NCBI GenBank assembly: GCA_024291935.2
Contig: CM044315.1
Span: forward strand, 75,374,385-75,438,384
DNA length: 64,000 nt
Direction of reading: 5' to 3'
Source of the DNA: Okapia johnstoni
Lineage: Eukaryota > Chordata > Mammalia > Artiodactyla > Giraffidae
Below the pieces are notes generated by a model, which ran no database searches, was not told the DNA's origin, and saw nothing but the letters and a program-made list of their open reading frames with translations. Both the position numbers and the translations under genes were made by a program. Position 1 is the stretch's first letter; each line of letters starts with the position of its first letter. Positions 34,330 to 45,639 of the stretch are shown here, piece after piece.

Positions 34330-35595
34330 TTTTAAATGATGACCATTCTGACTGGTGTGAGGTGATACGTAGATCTGATTTGCATTTCTCTAATAATGAG
34401 CAATATTGAGCCTCTTTTTATGTGTTTGTTGGCCATCTGTATATCTTCTTTGGAGAAATGTCTGCTTAGGTCTTCTGCCCATTTTTTGATTGGGTTGTTT
34501 TTCTGGTATTGAGGTACATGGGCTGCTTGTATATTTTGGAGATTAATCCTTTGTCAGCTGTTTAGTTTGCAGTTATTTTCTCCCATTCTGAGGGTCCTAC
34601 AAACAATAAATGCTAGAGAGGATGTGAAGAAAAGGGAACCCTCTTGCCCTGTTGGTGGTAATGTAAATTGATACAACCACTATGGAGAACCGTTTGGAGA
34701 TTCCTTGAAAAACTAGGACTAGAACTACCGTATGACCCAACAATCCCACTACTGGGCATATAGTTTGAGAAAACCATGCCAGAAAGAGATGCATGTACCC
34801 CAATGTTCATTTCTACACTTTTTACAATAGCTAGGACATGGAAGCAGCCTAGATGTTCATCGACAGAAGAATGGATACAGAAATTATGGTACATATATAC
34901 AATGAAATGTTACTCAGCTTTAAAAAAGAATGCATTTGAGTCAGTCCTAATGAGATGGATGAACCTAGAGTCTATTGTACAGAGTGAAGTAAGTCAGAAA
35001 GAGAAAAACATATATTGTATATTAACACATATGTGTAGAATCTAGAAAGATGGTACTGATGAACCTATTTGCAGGGCAGCAATGGAGACTCAAACATAGA
35101 GAACAGACTTGTGGACACAGTGTGGGAGGGAGAGGGTAGGATGAAAGAATAGCATGGATACATATACATTGCCGTATGTAAAAGAGATAGCCAGTGGGAA
35201 TTTGCTGTGTGATACAGGGAGCTCAGGGTTTCCGCTGTGGCTCAGCTGGTAAGACTCCGCCTGCAGTGCGAGGCCTGGGTTCCATCTCTGGGCTGGGAAG
35301 ATCCCCTGGAGATGGGAAAGACTACCCACTCCAGTATTTTTGCCTGGAGAATTCCAAGGACTGTATAGTCCATGGCGTTGCAAAGAGTGAGACATGACTG
35401 AGTGACTTTCACTCACAGGAAGCTCAATCTGGTGCTCTGTGACAACCTACAGGGGTGGAATGGGATGGGAAATGGGAAGGAGATTCAAGAGGGAGGGTGC
35501 ATATGTATACCTGTGTCTGATTCATGTTGATGCATGGCAGAAACCAACACAATATTGTAAAACAAATATCCTGCAATAATTTTTTTTTAAAAAAG
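34330..35595 (+). mobile_element. L1 with inverted 5' segment, inside BovB, 13-bp TSD
   Basis: 34330-34597 is L1 ORF2 on the minus strand and 34598-35595 is L1 ORF2 plus 3' UTR on the plus strand. The two parts are neighbours in the normal element: the inverted part ends at the 'cagaatggtcatcatttaaa' end and the sense part begins at ctacaaacaataaatgctag. The 13-mer aaaaggcagagga flanks the whole (34317-34329 and 35596-35608). The ORF2 C-terminus on the plus strand reads [20 protein letters not shown]. Confidence 0.93.
35226..35414 (+). mobile_element. Bov-tA SINE inside the L1
   Basis: Plus orientation. The tRNA-like start tggctcagctggtaagactc is followed by the BovB-derived part ending gagacatgactgagtgactt. 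The 12-mer acagggagctca / acaggaagctca (35214-35225 and 35415-35426, one mismatch) is the TSD within L1 3' UTR sequence. Confidence 0.93.
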
Positions 35596-36151
35596 AAAAG
35601 GCAGAGGAACCAGAGATCAAATTGCCAACATCCACTGAATCTTAGAAAAAGGAAGGGAGCTCCAGTAAAACATCTACTTCTGCTTTACTGACTATGCCAA
35701 AGCCTTTGACTGTGTGGATCACAACAAAATATGGAAAATTCTTAAAGAGATGAGAATATCAGACCACCTTACCTGTCTCCTGAGAAACTTGTATGCAAGT
35801 CAAGAAGCAACAGTTAAAGCTGTACATGAAACAACAGACTGGTTCAAAATTGGGAAAGAAGTATGTTAAGGCTGTGTATTGTCACCCTGTTTATTTAACT
35901 TATATACAGAGTACATTATGTGATGTTGGGCTAGATGAATCACAAGCTGGAATCAAGATTGCCTGGAGAAATATCAACAGTCTCAGGTATGCAGATGATA
36001 TCACTCTAATGGCAGAAATCAAAGAAGAACTAAAGAGCCTGTTAATGAGGGTGAAAGAGGAGAGTGAAAGGCTGGCTTAAAATAGATGGGAAAAAACTGT
36101 AAACAGTGGCAGATTTTATTTTCTTGGGCTCCAAAATCACTGTGGACAGTA

Positions 36152-36329
36152 ACCACAGTCACACAATAAAAAGACACTTGCTCCTTGCAAGAATATCTAT
36201 GAAAAACCTAGACAGTATTAATAAACAGAGACATCACTTTACCACAGTCACACAATAAAAAGACACTTGCTCCTTGCAAGAATATCTATGAAAAACCTAG
36301 ACAGTATTAATAAACAGAGACATCACTTT
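36152..36329 (+). repeat. Perfect 89-bp tandem duplication within BovB
   Basis: Unit 36152-36240 (starts accacagtcacacaataaaa, ends catcacttt) repeats identically at 36241-36329. Related BovB copies in this window carry this segment once. The duplication adds 89 bases and shifts the frame. Confidence 0.97.
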
Positions 36330-36959
36330 GCTGACAAAGGTCCATCTAGTCAAAGCTATGGTTTTTCCAGTATCATATATGGATGTGAGAGTTGGACCAT
36401 AAAGTAGGCTTAGTACCAAAGAATTGATGCTTTTAAATTGTGGTGTTGGAGAAGACTCTTGAGAGTCCCTTGGATAGCAAGGAGATCAAACTTTAGTCAA
36501 TCCTAAAGGAAATCAACCCTGAATATTCATAGGAAGGACTGATGCTGAAGGTGAAGATCCAGTAATTTGGTTACCTGATGCCAAAATCCTACTCAATGGA
36601 AAAGACCCTGATGCTCAGAAAGCTTGAGGGCATGAGGAGAAGGGGATGACAGAGGATGAGATGGTTTGATGGCATCACCGACTCAATGGACATGAGTTTG
36701 GGCAAACTCCAGGAGATAGTGAAAAGACAAGGAAGCCTGGCATGCTGCAGTCCATGAGATCTCAAAGAGTCAGGCACCACTTAGTGACTGAATAAGAGCA
36801 ACCAACACTTTCGTCCTGGGCTTTTACTGTCACTTCAATACATGAATAGGTTTGGAAGTGACAAATGGCAGGACCAAAAGCTGTAATACAGTCACTAAAG
36901 CTGAAGCAGACAATTTCAGAAAATATCACTGTTGACATATGTAATTGAAGAGTAGTAGC

Positions 36960-37340
36960 CAAGCTTTTGTTGATTCATCCATTATTCAGTCACCTTTTGT
37001 TGAATGCATGTTATGTTCCAGGCACAATTCTTTACACTGGAGATTCAAGAGGACAGATTCAGCCCCAGCCACCAAAAGAGTATTGGGCCAGTGATGAAGC
37101 TACCTATGTAAGCAAATTAAGAAGATAAAATGAGATCAGTACTACAAAGGAAGGACAAATCAAGTGTGGCAGGAGGAGAGAGAATGATTTCTTGGATAAG
37201 TTGGGGATAGCTTCAGAGAGGAGTTGGATTTTGACCCATGAGAGAGTTAAACAAGATAAGAAATGGGAGCTAATTATGCATTTCCAAGCAGAATAACAAC
37301 TCTACCAAAGGTAGTGGGATGTAAAAGAGCAAAGTATATT
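36960..37340. other. Ancient repeat, family not assigned
   Basis: Contains the 'ttattcagtcaccttttgttgaatgcatgttatgttcc' theme and later 'gagttggattttgacccatga', resembling the same ancient family as 17985-18270 and 4780-4930. Confidence 0.45.
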
Positions 37341-37504
37341 TGGGGGGAAAAAATAGAGAGAAGAAGGTAGATAAAGTGAAGGAAGAGAAAGCCAGATATT
37401 CAGGCTAAATGAGGAGTGGCAAAAGTCTGCCAAAAGACTTTAAACATCACATGCAGCGTAACGTTAGATTATAAAGTATGTGGCTAGCAACAAACAGGGA
37501 CTTA

Positions 37505-37835
37505 CCTGGCTCCTAGCTCAGCTGGCATAGAATCCACTTGTAATTCAGGAGACACCAGTTTGATTCCTGGGTCAGGAAGTTCCCCTGGAGAAGGGATAGG
37601 ATGCTCACTTCAGTGTTCTTGGGCTTTCCTGGTGGCTCAGATGGTAAAGAATCCGCTTGCAATGTGGGAGACCTGGGTTTGATCCCTAGGTTGGAAAGAT
37701 CTCCTGAGGAAGGCATGGCAACCCACTCCAGTGCTCTTGTCTAGGGAATCCCCATGGACAGAGGAGCCTGGGAGGCTACAGTCCATGGTGTCACAAAGAA
37801 TCAGACATGACTAAGCGATTAAGCACAGCACGACA
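37505..37835 (+). mobile_element. SINE with two tRNA-like units (Bov-tA type)
   Basis: Plus orientation. 37508-37620 is a partial unit (tagctcagctggcatagaat, then gtttgattcctgggtcagg, ending ttcagtgttcttg). It runs straight into a complete Bov-tA at 37621-37835 (gctttcctggtggctcagat ... cagacatgactaagcgatta). Either a composite subfamily or one SINE inserted into another. Confidence 0.88.
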
Positions 37836-38449
37836 CAGGGCAGACACTAAATAACAGTCGTTCCCTCCCTCTCTGTTTTTTCCTTTCCTGTGCATGGATG
37901 CCCAGATGGGTTAAAGGAGGGGCCAAAGTCATTACTCTCCAAGGTCTGACAAAGGCATATGCTCTACAAATAATGTTTTGCTCTGGCTTTTAATTGTCAA
38001 CACTGCAGAACCTTGTTAAGAGGGATATTGTATCAGAGGTTTCTATAATGTAGGTGCTTATCCCCAGTGAACAGGCTAAAGGCTCAGGGAGAGTAATAAG
38101 ATTATTGCAAAGGGGTCTCAAATCCAGATGTGGCTAGGTATTCACTATCTGTACACTGACCAACAGTGCCTCTCACAAAGATGTGGATCAAATGGACATT
38201 GTTGCTGTTGTAATTAATAAAATGAACATTCATTTGAAAGCTTCATTGAATTGATTGTAGCTTTTGCCATTTCATAGTTCTTGAGTAAAATGGCAAATAC
38301 TATCATGTGGAAGTTTGAGGCAAGTTTTAACATTTAACAGTTCCTCATCTTTGCAAACATTCACAACCAGTAGTCTAATTGGGAGAGATTTAAGTTCAAA
38401 CCCTGTCTTTGCCCCTCAGCCTTGTACTTATCACATCATATTGTAATTT
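37836..38449. other. Non-coding stretch, nothing recognised
   Basis: No gene or named repeat is visible. Confidence 0.4.
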
Positions 38450-38570
38450 AGTTAGTGTGAGTGTCTCCTTCATTGTAGGCTTCTCAGAATCAGATGTGGC
38501 AAAAATATCATATTCATCTCTATGCCTCCAGAACCTAGAATTTATAGTGGCAAAGAAATAGCAGTAGATA
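38450..38570 (+). mobile_element. L2 3' fragment
   Basis: Plus strand. 'gtaggcttctcagaatcaga' and 'ctatgcctccagaacctaga' fit the L2 3' region. Confidence 0.45.
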
Positions 38571-38589
38571 TACACCTGCAGAGCTCAGC

Positions 38590-38800
38590 TGCTGTGTACT
38601 GAGTCTACCTGCCATATGGCCTTGGGTAAATTATGTAAGTACCATGAACCTTAGTTTCCTCACAATAAATTTGAGATAATGACACATTATATTGAAAAAT
38701 AGTTGTGAGGTTGTAGAGCAGTTATATACATACGCATATATAAAACAGGACCAGCAAAGAGTCTGACACATGGCAGACGCTAAAAAAATGCTGCTGATTT
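38590..38800 (+). mobile_element. MIR SINE
   Basis: Plus strand. 'tatggccttgggtaaattat', then 'ccttagtttcctcacaataaa' and 'gttgtgaggttg' appear in order. Confidence 0.7.
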
Positions 38801-40284
38801 TCCTTTCTCCTTTCTTCAGCATTTGATTAAGGTTAGTTGTGATTTTTTTCATCAAGGAAGTTGCATTTTCATGTTTGCACTTTGGAGTTCCTATCAAGAA
38901 GCTTGGGTCAGGAGGAGGAAGAAGTTGGGGAAACAGGGAGAAGAGGGGATAATGGCCACAGAGAGGCAAGTGAAAGGACTGTTAATACTTCGTGATACAA
39001 GAAGAGACGAGGAAGCTTGGACAAAGACAGTGGAGGTGAAGATAGAGAAGAGACAAAACCAGAAAAAGTAATGTTTTAGGGTGATGGTTTCAGATAACAG
39101 AGCTCCATGGCAGTGAATTATGTTTCATATGGTTTACTTACAAGGAGCACATTAGGTCTGGAGCTGTAGGGGGCCTCTCTGAGGAGTCCAAATTGATGGA
39201 GGCTCTTCCTTGAAGTTAGATATGGAGGGAGCTCCTGCAGAAGACAGGAAAAATGGCCAATGAGGAAGGACCAGAAGCACGATAAACTCTGGGGTACAAA
39301 AGGAAGTGGTCCTGAGAATGTTTTGGAATACTGACTGAATTTAGGCAGTTTGCATACCATGCCCTGTTTTTAGATGTAGACGTGTAATATCAACCAGGAA
39401 AAAAAGAGTTTGTCTTTGAGGAATTTCATCTATCTCCTATTTCCATGCATATAATTGAGACTGCTGAAATACTCCTGATAGTGATCATCTGATATGTAAA
39501 GGAGGGATATTCAGAAGTTGTTAAAGGGCTTATCCTAAATTAGGTGCCCTTTCACCCAGCCCAGACCTACATACTTCTCTTGTTTTCTACTTCGTATCTC
39601 CACTTGAAAAATGATTTTGAAAAGTAGCGTACAAACCGATCAATCATGCAAACAAGGCCAAACTCCCACAGAGCACATAAGGAACAGAACAAAGATTATT
39701 TTTGTCTGTCTAGTTAGGATTTGCATATGCTGGAATATTTCTGACAGGTTTCTTGTGGTTCTCCTGAGAGAAAAAAAAAAATCACGAATCTACATATAAG
39801 TAGAAGATGAGGAAAGTTCAGTGGAGAAAAATAGAGTGAAGTTCTTTACTTTCTCAAGTTTCTATTACAATAGTTATGTGACACTCAACATACAAAATGG
39901 CAGTGATGATGTCCCTTGCTAATAACTTTAGACAAATGAGAAAAAAAAAATATTCCTCTTTGTCTTGATAGGAAAGAGGCTGAGAATCACTTTTTCTCAA
40001 CCTTCAAAAATGTTTCAACAACAAATATATTTGACATTGCCTTTATCCCTTCCCTACCTCTTCGGTCTCAAAGCTTTCAGGTTAAGACTCTATGCCAATC
40101 TTATTCCAAACAGGAGGCTTATTACTTGTCTCAGACTTCCAGCATATGGTATCTAATTTAGTCCTCAATATGTCTGGGCATGACGCTAGGTGCCAGCAAT
40201 TTGCCTGATCATGGAGAGCCTTACTCTAACACAAGCAACTGGACTTCTTCTTCAGTTTCACTGTCTAGCACTCTATTTTTCCCT
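38801..40284. other. Non-coding; purine-rich tract
   Basis: A purine-rich stretch lies at about 38905-39068. The rest is unassigned. Frames at 38823-39071 and 39360-39118 have biased composition and no motif. Confidence 0.4.
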
Positions 40285-40494
40285 CTGAAAGTGAAAGTGT
40301 TAGTCATTCAGTTGTGTCGATTCTTTATGACCCCATGGACTGTGAAGCCTGCCAGGACTATCTGACTATGGAATTCTCCAAGCAAGAATGCTGGAGTATG
40401 TAGCCATCTCCTTCTCCAGGGGGGTCTTCCTGACTCAGGGATCAAACCTGGGTATACCCCGTTTCAGGCAGATCCTTTACCATCTGAGCTACCA
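40285..40494 (-). mobile_element. Bov-tA SINE
   Basis: Minus strand. gtcattcagttgtgtcgatt, then 'ccaagcaagaatgctggagt' and the tRNA-like 'agggatcaaacctgggtat' end. No clear TSD. Confidence 0.88.
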
Positions 40495-40978
40495 AGACTA
40501 GGACTGGATAAGACCAGTGCCCAAGTCTGAATCCCAGCTTGTATGACCGGAGTTTTGATACCAAATTTAAGTCAATCGCATCCCATAGAGAGGTAGAATC
40601 TTCTCTCTGCACCACCCTGAATGAGTTAATTTCCCAGGATATTTACTTCCTGCTTGATTCTAGCCTCTCCTGCAACTTGGATCCCACACCCATGCCACTT
40701 GCTTACCTCAGTGGGTCCCTGGGACAAATTCTGCTTTGCTCAGCCTGACCCCATCTTGGCATTGTGCACTGGATGGTAAGTAGGTAAGTGGGTGATTCCA
40801 CAAGCTCTTTGCCTCCTGTTCTTTGTCTCCTCTCGTTCTCCATTGGCCAGCATCACTGAGTTCTTTCCCAAACAAATTATGAGCCCTTCCATGGGCCAAA
40901 CACTCTGGACACACCCCTATAATTATAGCTTCACACACTGTACTAAATTTGTTCTATGTGTCTGTCTCCCCAGCTAGG
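40495..40978. other. Non-coding stretch, nothing recognised
   Basis: No gene or repeat is recognised. Confidence 0.4.
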
Positions 40979-41190
40979 GGTTTCCCAGGTGGCTCAGTAG
41001 TAAAGAATCCACCAGCCAGTGCAGAAAATGTTGGAGATGTGGGTTCAATCCCTGGGTCAGGGTGATCCTTTGGAGGGGGAAATGGCTACCTGCTCCAGTA
41101 TTCTTACCAGAAAAATCCCATGGACAGAGGAGCCTGGTGAGTTGCAGTCTGTGGGGTTGCAAAGAGTCAGACACAACAGAGTGACTGAGC
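40979..41190 (+). mobile_element. Bov-tA SINE
   Basis: Plus strand. tttcccaggtggctcagtag, then 'gggttcaatccctgggtcag' and 'ggaaatggctacctgctcc'. A short insertion (about 11 bases) lies in the tRNA-like arm. A 6-base cagcta repeat at both edges is a weak TSD candidate. Confidence 0.9.
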
Positions 41191-41194
41191 ACTC

Positions 41195-42390
41195 CTCAGC
41201 TAATCTTAAACTCTGAATTGGGAGTCTTACTGATTGCTCTGATTTCAGGAGGAAAAAATAAGAGCTTAATACATGGTTATTAAATTGAGTTGAACTTAGA
41301 AGCTTGATTAAAGGTGCTTAGTGTACAAAGTAAATGAAACCCAAGCTCCTGAGGCTCACATTCAGGTTGAGGACCTGTCTCCTGTGGCTGCTCACTGTGC
41401 CAGATGTGATCAGGCTTCTATGTCTAATCTGAACAGAAAACCTCAGAATGCATTTAGAGAGATCCCTGTGAATTACAGAAGACAGAGAGCCCTGTCTAAG
41501 GAAGTGTGTACACTGATCTTTCCAGATGTAAAACCTCTTAATTTCCTCAAAGCTTCAAGGTACTTAAGTTTCTGAGATACATTTCAGAACGTCACATTAA
41601 TCAGGCATCAGAATTTTGCTGCCCATCAAGAAAGCAAACCTACAGTACATGTGAAGATAAAGGGACGTATTTGATACATATTTTGTACAACTTATAAATA
41701 ATGGTAGTAATTATTATATTGTAACACTAGTAGTAGTATATATGGTAATACTAATTGCCACATTGTGTTTTATATGTTTACATCATCCGTCATTACTAAG
41801 GGACAATGTTCAACATAGGTAAAGTGTAATACATTCTTAGTGTTGAAAGAATAAATGACATTTCACACAAAAATAATAAATTTAGGATGTGGGTAAAAAT
41901 GAGACTGTATCCTTAATTTTATAAAATGATAGAATAATTATTAAAGTTAACTGCTTTTGTTATCCGCTGTTTTAAAAAAATGGAGAGCTACTAGAACATG
42001 AATAAAGAAAGGAAAAATATTCACCTTATTAATTGTAACCGAGGTGCCGTGAATTAATATAAAAATCACTTATAAGTTTCCAAGTCACCAAGAACCAAAG
42101 GCAACATTGTAGGCTACATAGTGCTTATTGTTACAAAAGAATGATGTCCCTTATTGTCATAAAGAAACATACTAATTCCTTGGGGAGTAAGTTTTTTTTT
42201 TTTTTCCACCTGAGGGAAATTTCTCATACAGGACTTCCTCCAGGGCGAAATTAAGCAACATAATTGTTACCTCAGGGAGTCAGCCTGTGGCAAAAACAAG
42301 GGTAAATGGTCTTCAGTGATTTGAAGAGATGTGGACCATCTCTGAACTAATAGGTTCCTATAATGAGGATTTGTTCTCCTTGTCTTGATT
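41195..42390. other. Non-coding, AT-rich, one T-run
   Basis: 41640-42080 is strongly AT-rich. A T-run lies at about 42191-42205. No gene or named repeat is visible. Confidence 0.4.
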
Positions 42391-43777
42391 TCAGTTCAGT
42401 TCAGTCACTCAGTCATGTCCGACTCTTTGTGACCCCATGGACTGTAGCACGTCAGGATTCCCTGTCCATCACCAACTCCCGAGGCTTACTCAAACTCACG
42501 TCCATTGAGTTGATGATGCCACCCAACCATCTCATCCTCTGTCGTCCCCTTCTCATCCTTCCTTTAATCTTTTCCAGCATCAGGGTCTTTTTGCCATGAG
42601 TCAGTTCTTCGCATCAGGTGGCCAAAGTGCTGGAACTTCAGCTTCAGCATTGGTCTTTCCAATGAATATTCAGGACTGATTTCCTTTACGACTGACTGGT
42701 TTGATCTCCTTGCAGTCCAAGAGACTCTCAAGAGTCTTCTCCAACACTACAGTTTAAAAGCGTTAATTCTCTGGCGCTCAGCTTTCTTTATGAAACTGTC
42801 ATATCCATACATGACTACTGGAAAAACCATAGCTCTGACTAGATGGACCTTTGTTGGCAAAGTAATGTCTCTGCTTTTTAATATTGTGTCTAGATTGGTC
42901 AAAACTTTTCTTCTAAGGAGCAAGCGTCTTTTAATTTCATGGTTGTAGTCACCATCAGCAATGATTTTGGAGCTCAGGAAAATAAAGTCTCTCACTTTTT
43001 TCATTGTTACCCATCTATTTGCCATGAGGGAGAAGGCAATGGCACCCCACTCCAGTACTCTTGCCTGGAAAATCCCATGGACGGAGGAGGCTGGTGGGCT
43101 GCAGTCCACGGGGTCGCGAAGAGTCAGACACGACTGAGCGACTTCACTTTCACTCTTCACTTGCATCCATTGGAGAAGGAAATGGCAACCCACTCCAGTG
43201 TTCTTGCCTGGAGAATCCCAGGGATGGCGGAGCCTGGTGGGCTGCCGTCTGTGGGGTCGCACAGAGTCGGACACGACTGAAGCAGCTTAGCAGCAGCAGC
43301 AGCAGCGATGGGACCAGATGCCATGATCTTAGTTTTTTGAATGTTGAGTTTTAAGCCAACTTTTTCACTCTCCTCTTTCACCTTCATCAAGAGTCTCTTT
43401 AGTTCTTCTTCACTTTCTGCCATGAGGGTGGTGTCATCTGCATATCTGAGGTTATTGATATTTCTCCCAGCAATCTTGGTTCCAGCTTGTGCTTCATCCA
43501 GCCCAGCATTTTGCATGATGTATTCTGCATAGAAGTTAAATTAGCAGGGTGCCAATATACAGCCTTGACATACTCCTTTCCTAATTTGGAACCAGTCTTT
43601 TGTCCATGTTCAGTTCTAACTGTTGCTTCTTGACCTGCATGCAGATTTCTCAGGCGGCAGGTAAAGTGGTCTGATATTCCCATCTCTTTAAGAATGTTCC
43701 ACAGTTTGTTGTGATCCACACAGTCAAAGGCTTTGACATAGTCAATAAAGCAGAGGTAGATGTTTTTCTGGAACTCT
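42391..43777 (-). mobile_element. BovB LINE, interrupted by Bov-A2
   Basis: Minus orientation. The tail (ttcagttcagttcagtcact) is at the left, the C-terminal region runs to 43029, and after the SINE the sequence resumes at 43306 with the 'gatgggaccagatgcc' part. It is truncated at 43777 in the YFQKNI region next to the DYAKAFD motif. The RYADD box is intact on the minus strand (within 43516-43400). Several frameshifts. Confidence 0.93.
43030..43305 (+). mobile_element. Bov-A2 SINE inside BovB
   Basis: Plus orientation, two monomers (agaaggcaatggcacccc and gagaaggaaatggcaaccca) and an (AGC)n tail of five units at about 43289-43305. It looks close to consensus and so relatively young. No convincing TSD, and a few host bases appear lost at the insertion point. 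Confidence 0.93.
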
Positions 43778-44142
43778 AGAAAGAGTTCTATTATAAGAGT
43801 TATTACATTACAAAGTAGTTAACTCTTTACTTGTCTTCCTCACTACACTAATGGCTTCATCCATGGGGGACTGTGTTATACATGATCAGTAAATGACAAA
43901 GAGTGAAGGTTTAATGTTTTCCTTGAAATAGCAACAGCAATAACAACAACTACTACTATTTCTATTATTTGTTGATTTTCTATGGTTAATAAGAAGTGTG
44001 CAAAACATTTTCACATACAGCATTTCATTTTTATAAAACTCTATAATGTTATCATTATTATCTCTATTTTACAGGTAAAATAAGTACAGAGTTCTGTGAC
44101 CCTGTAGATACAACCAGTTGACTTAATTTCCCTCACAACCTT
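43778..44142. other. Non-coding stretch, nothing recognised
   Basis: AT-rich, with no gene. 44000-44120 may contain a weak MIR-like piece (atctctattttacaggtaaa). Confidence 0.4.
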
Positions 44143-44155
44143 TTTATTTCATATG

Positions 44156-44615
44156 TGTGTATGTGTAAGTCACTCAGTCTTGTCTGACTCTCTTTTTTAT
44201 TAGTTTATTTATCTCTTTTTTAACTTTACAATATTGTATTTGTTTTGCCATACATTGACATGAATCCACCATGGGTGTACATGTTTTTCCCTTCCAGAAT
44301 CCCCCTTCCACCTCCCTCCCCATCCCATCCCTCAGGGTCATCCCGGTGCACCAGCCCCAAGCACCCTGTATCATGCATCGAACCTGGACTGGCGATCTGT
44401 TTCACATATGATAATTTACATGTTTCAATGCCATGACTCTTTATGACCCCCTGGACTATAGCCCCACCAGTTTCCTGTCCACAGAATTCTCCAGGCAAGA
44501 ATACTGGAGTAGGTTTCCATTCCCTTTTCCAGGAGATCTTCTTGACCCAGGGATTGAACCTGAGTCTCCTGCACTGAAGGAAGACTCTTTGCCATCTGAG
44601 CCACCAGGGAAGCCC
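44156..44615 (-). mobile_element. Bov-tA SINE split by L1, perfect 13-bp TSD
   Basis: Minus orientation. The left part 44156-44191 (gtaagtcactcagtcttg) and the right part 44434-44615 (gactctttatgacccc ... ctgagccaccagggaagcc) join into one SINE. The 13-mer tttatttcatatg flanks it (44143-44155 and 44616-44628). Confidence 0.95.
44192..44433 (-). mobile_element. L1 3'-end fragment inside Bov-tA, 7-bp TSD
   Basis: About 240 bp of L1 3' end, minus orientation, with a T-rich start and the 'cattgacatgaatccaccat' motif. The heptamer tgactct flanks it (44185-44191 and 44434-44440). Confidence 0.92.
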
Positions 44616-44628
44616 TTTATTTCATATG

Positions 44629-45639
44629 GCTTTGAATAAAAGTAAATTTTAGTCTATTCTTTCTCTTTTCCATCAAATTTTGAAATGATGGGTTGACTGT
44701 GGGTGAATAAGAACTGTCTTTGTAACTCAACTGCATATTTCTATAACTGAAATATTTTCTCAATACGCAAATGAAAAATAAGAGAGACATCTCAGATAGA
44801 GTATGATCATCCTATGACAGCAATGAAAAGACTGCTAATAAAAACAATAGTCATTTTAAAAGCAATTACATGGATTAGATGAAATGTTGTTGCTTTTTTG
44901 TTCCTGAGAGACATCTTTCCTTTGTTTTGGGAATGTACTTGGGCCACAAGCTGGACACCATTTGGCAGGACACCATTTGAAATGATAGGTGGAAAATTCA
45001 TTTTCTAAAGAGGAAAGAGCAATAGCTAGATGGGAGGGAAAGAATATTATGCTGCTATTTCCACAGCCCTAGTTGAAACAAAGCAGTGTGAAATAGTATT
45101 TCCAGTGTAGAAAAGCAATACGTTTTCAAATAACTTCAGCAAGACAAACACAAAGCAAAGGGTAGAATTGTAACCAGATAGGACTTGTGGCAGGGCTAAC
45201 TGCTATTAAATATTTAAAGAATTTTCTTGGTCTACCTCATCTTCAGTACTTGTGTAAGTTCATCCAAAGCTATTTCATAAGGGAAGGGGTAGCATTTATA
45301 TTAATTAAGCTAGCATGAACAATAAGACTTTTGCCTGAGATTTTTAGGAAAATTTTAAAATGATTAGCACATCTTAGAGTAGTTAGGGACAGGGGATTTT
45401 CTAAAATATCTTATCTTTATCTAATAAGGCCTCCTGAGGATAAAAAAGCTTATTAAGGCATACAGAAAAATTTGAGGCGGTTTATTAAAAATGCATTTGC
45501 ACAAATTTCCGAAGTGTGCTGCTATTGTTTTTCGAGGTTATGAGGTAAAAGCCTCTTGCAATGTGCATGGAAATGGGATACATAAAATCCCTTGTTTAGC
45601 AAAACAAGTGACAAATGCTTTTCTCAGTACAGTGAAATA
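44629..45639. other. Non-coding stretch, nothing recognised
   Basis: No gene or named repeat is visible. A short imperfect repetition (ggacaccatttggca / ggacaccatttgaaa) lies near 44952-44982. Confidence 0.4.

Larger units (their letters stand above)
33608..36793 (+). mobile_element. BovB LINE carrying nested insertions, 8-bp TSD
   Basis: Plus-strand BovB starting at ggacctaa, the region before the RT. It is interrupted at 34077 and resumes at 35609 with gaggaaccagagatcaaatt-type sequence, then ends at 36793. Its own sequence totals about 1.65 kb. The octamer aagagcaa flanks it (33600-33607 and 36794-36801). RT motifs FIPIPKK, DYAKAFDCV and RYADD are present but frames are broken, and the part after SERLA is missing before the C-terminal region. 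It also carries an 89-bp tandem duplication. Confidence 0.92.

Noticed and set aside
40979..41050. tRNA-like box sequences as a real tRNA gene
   Set aside because: The A/B-box-like words occur in every Bov-tA head. The sequence does not fold into a canonical tRNA end to end and continues into the BovB-derived tail.
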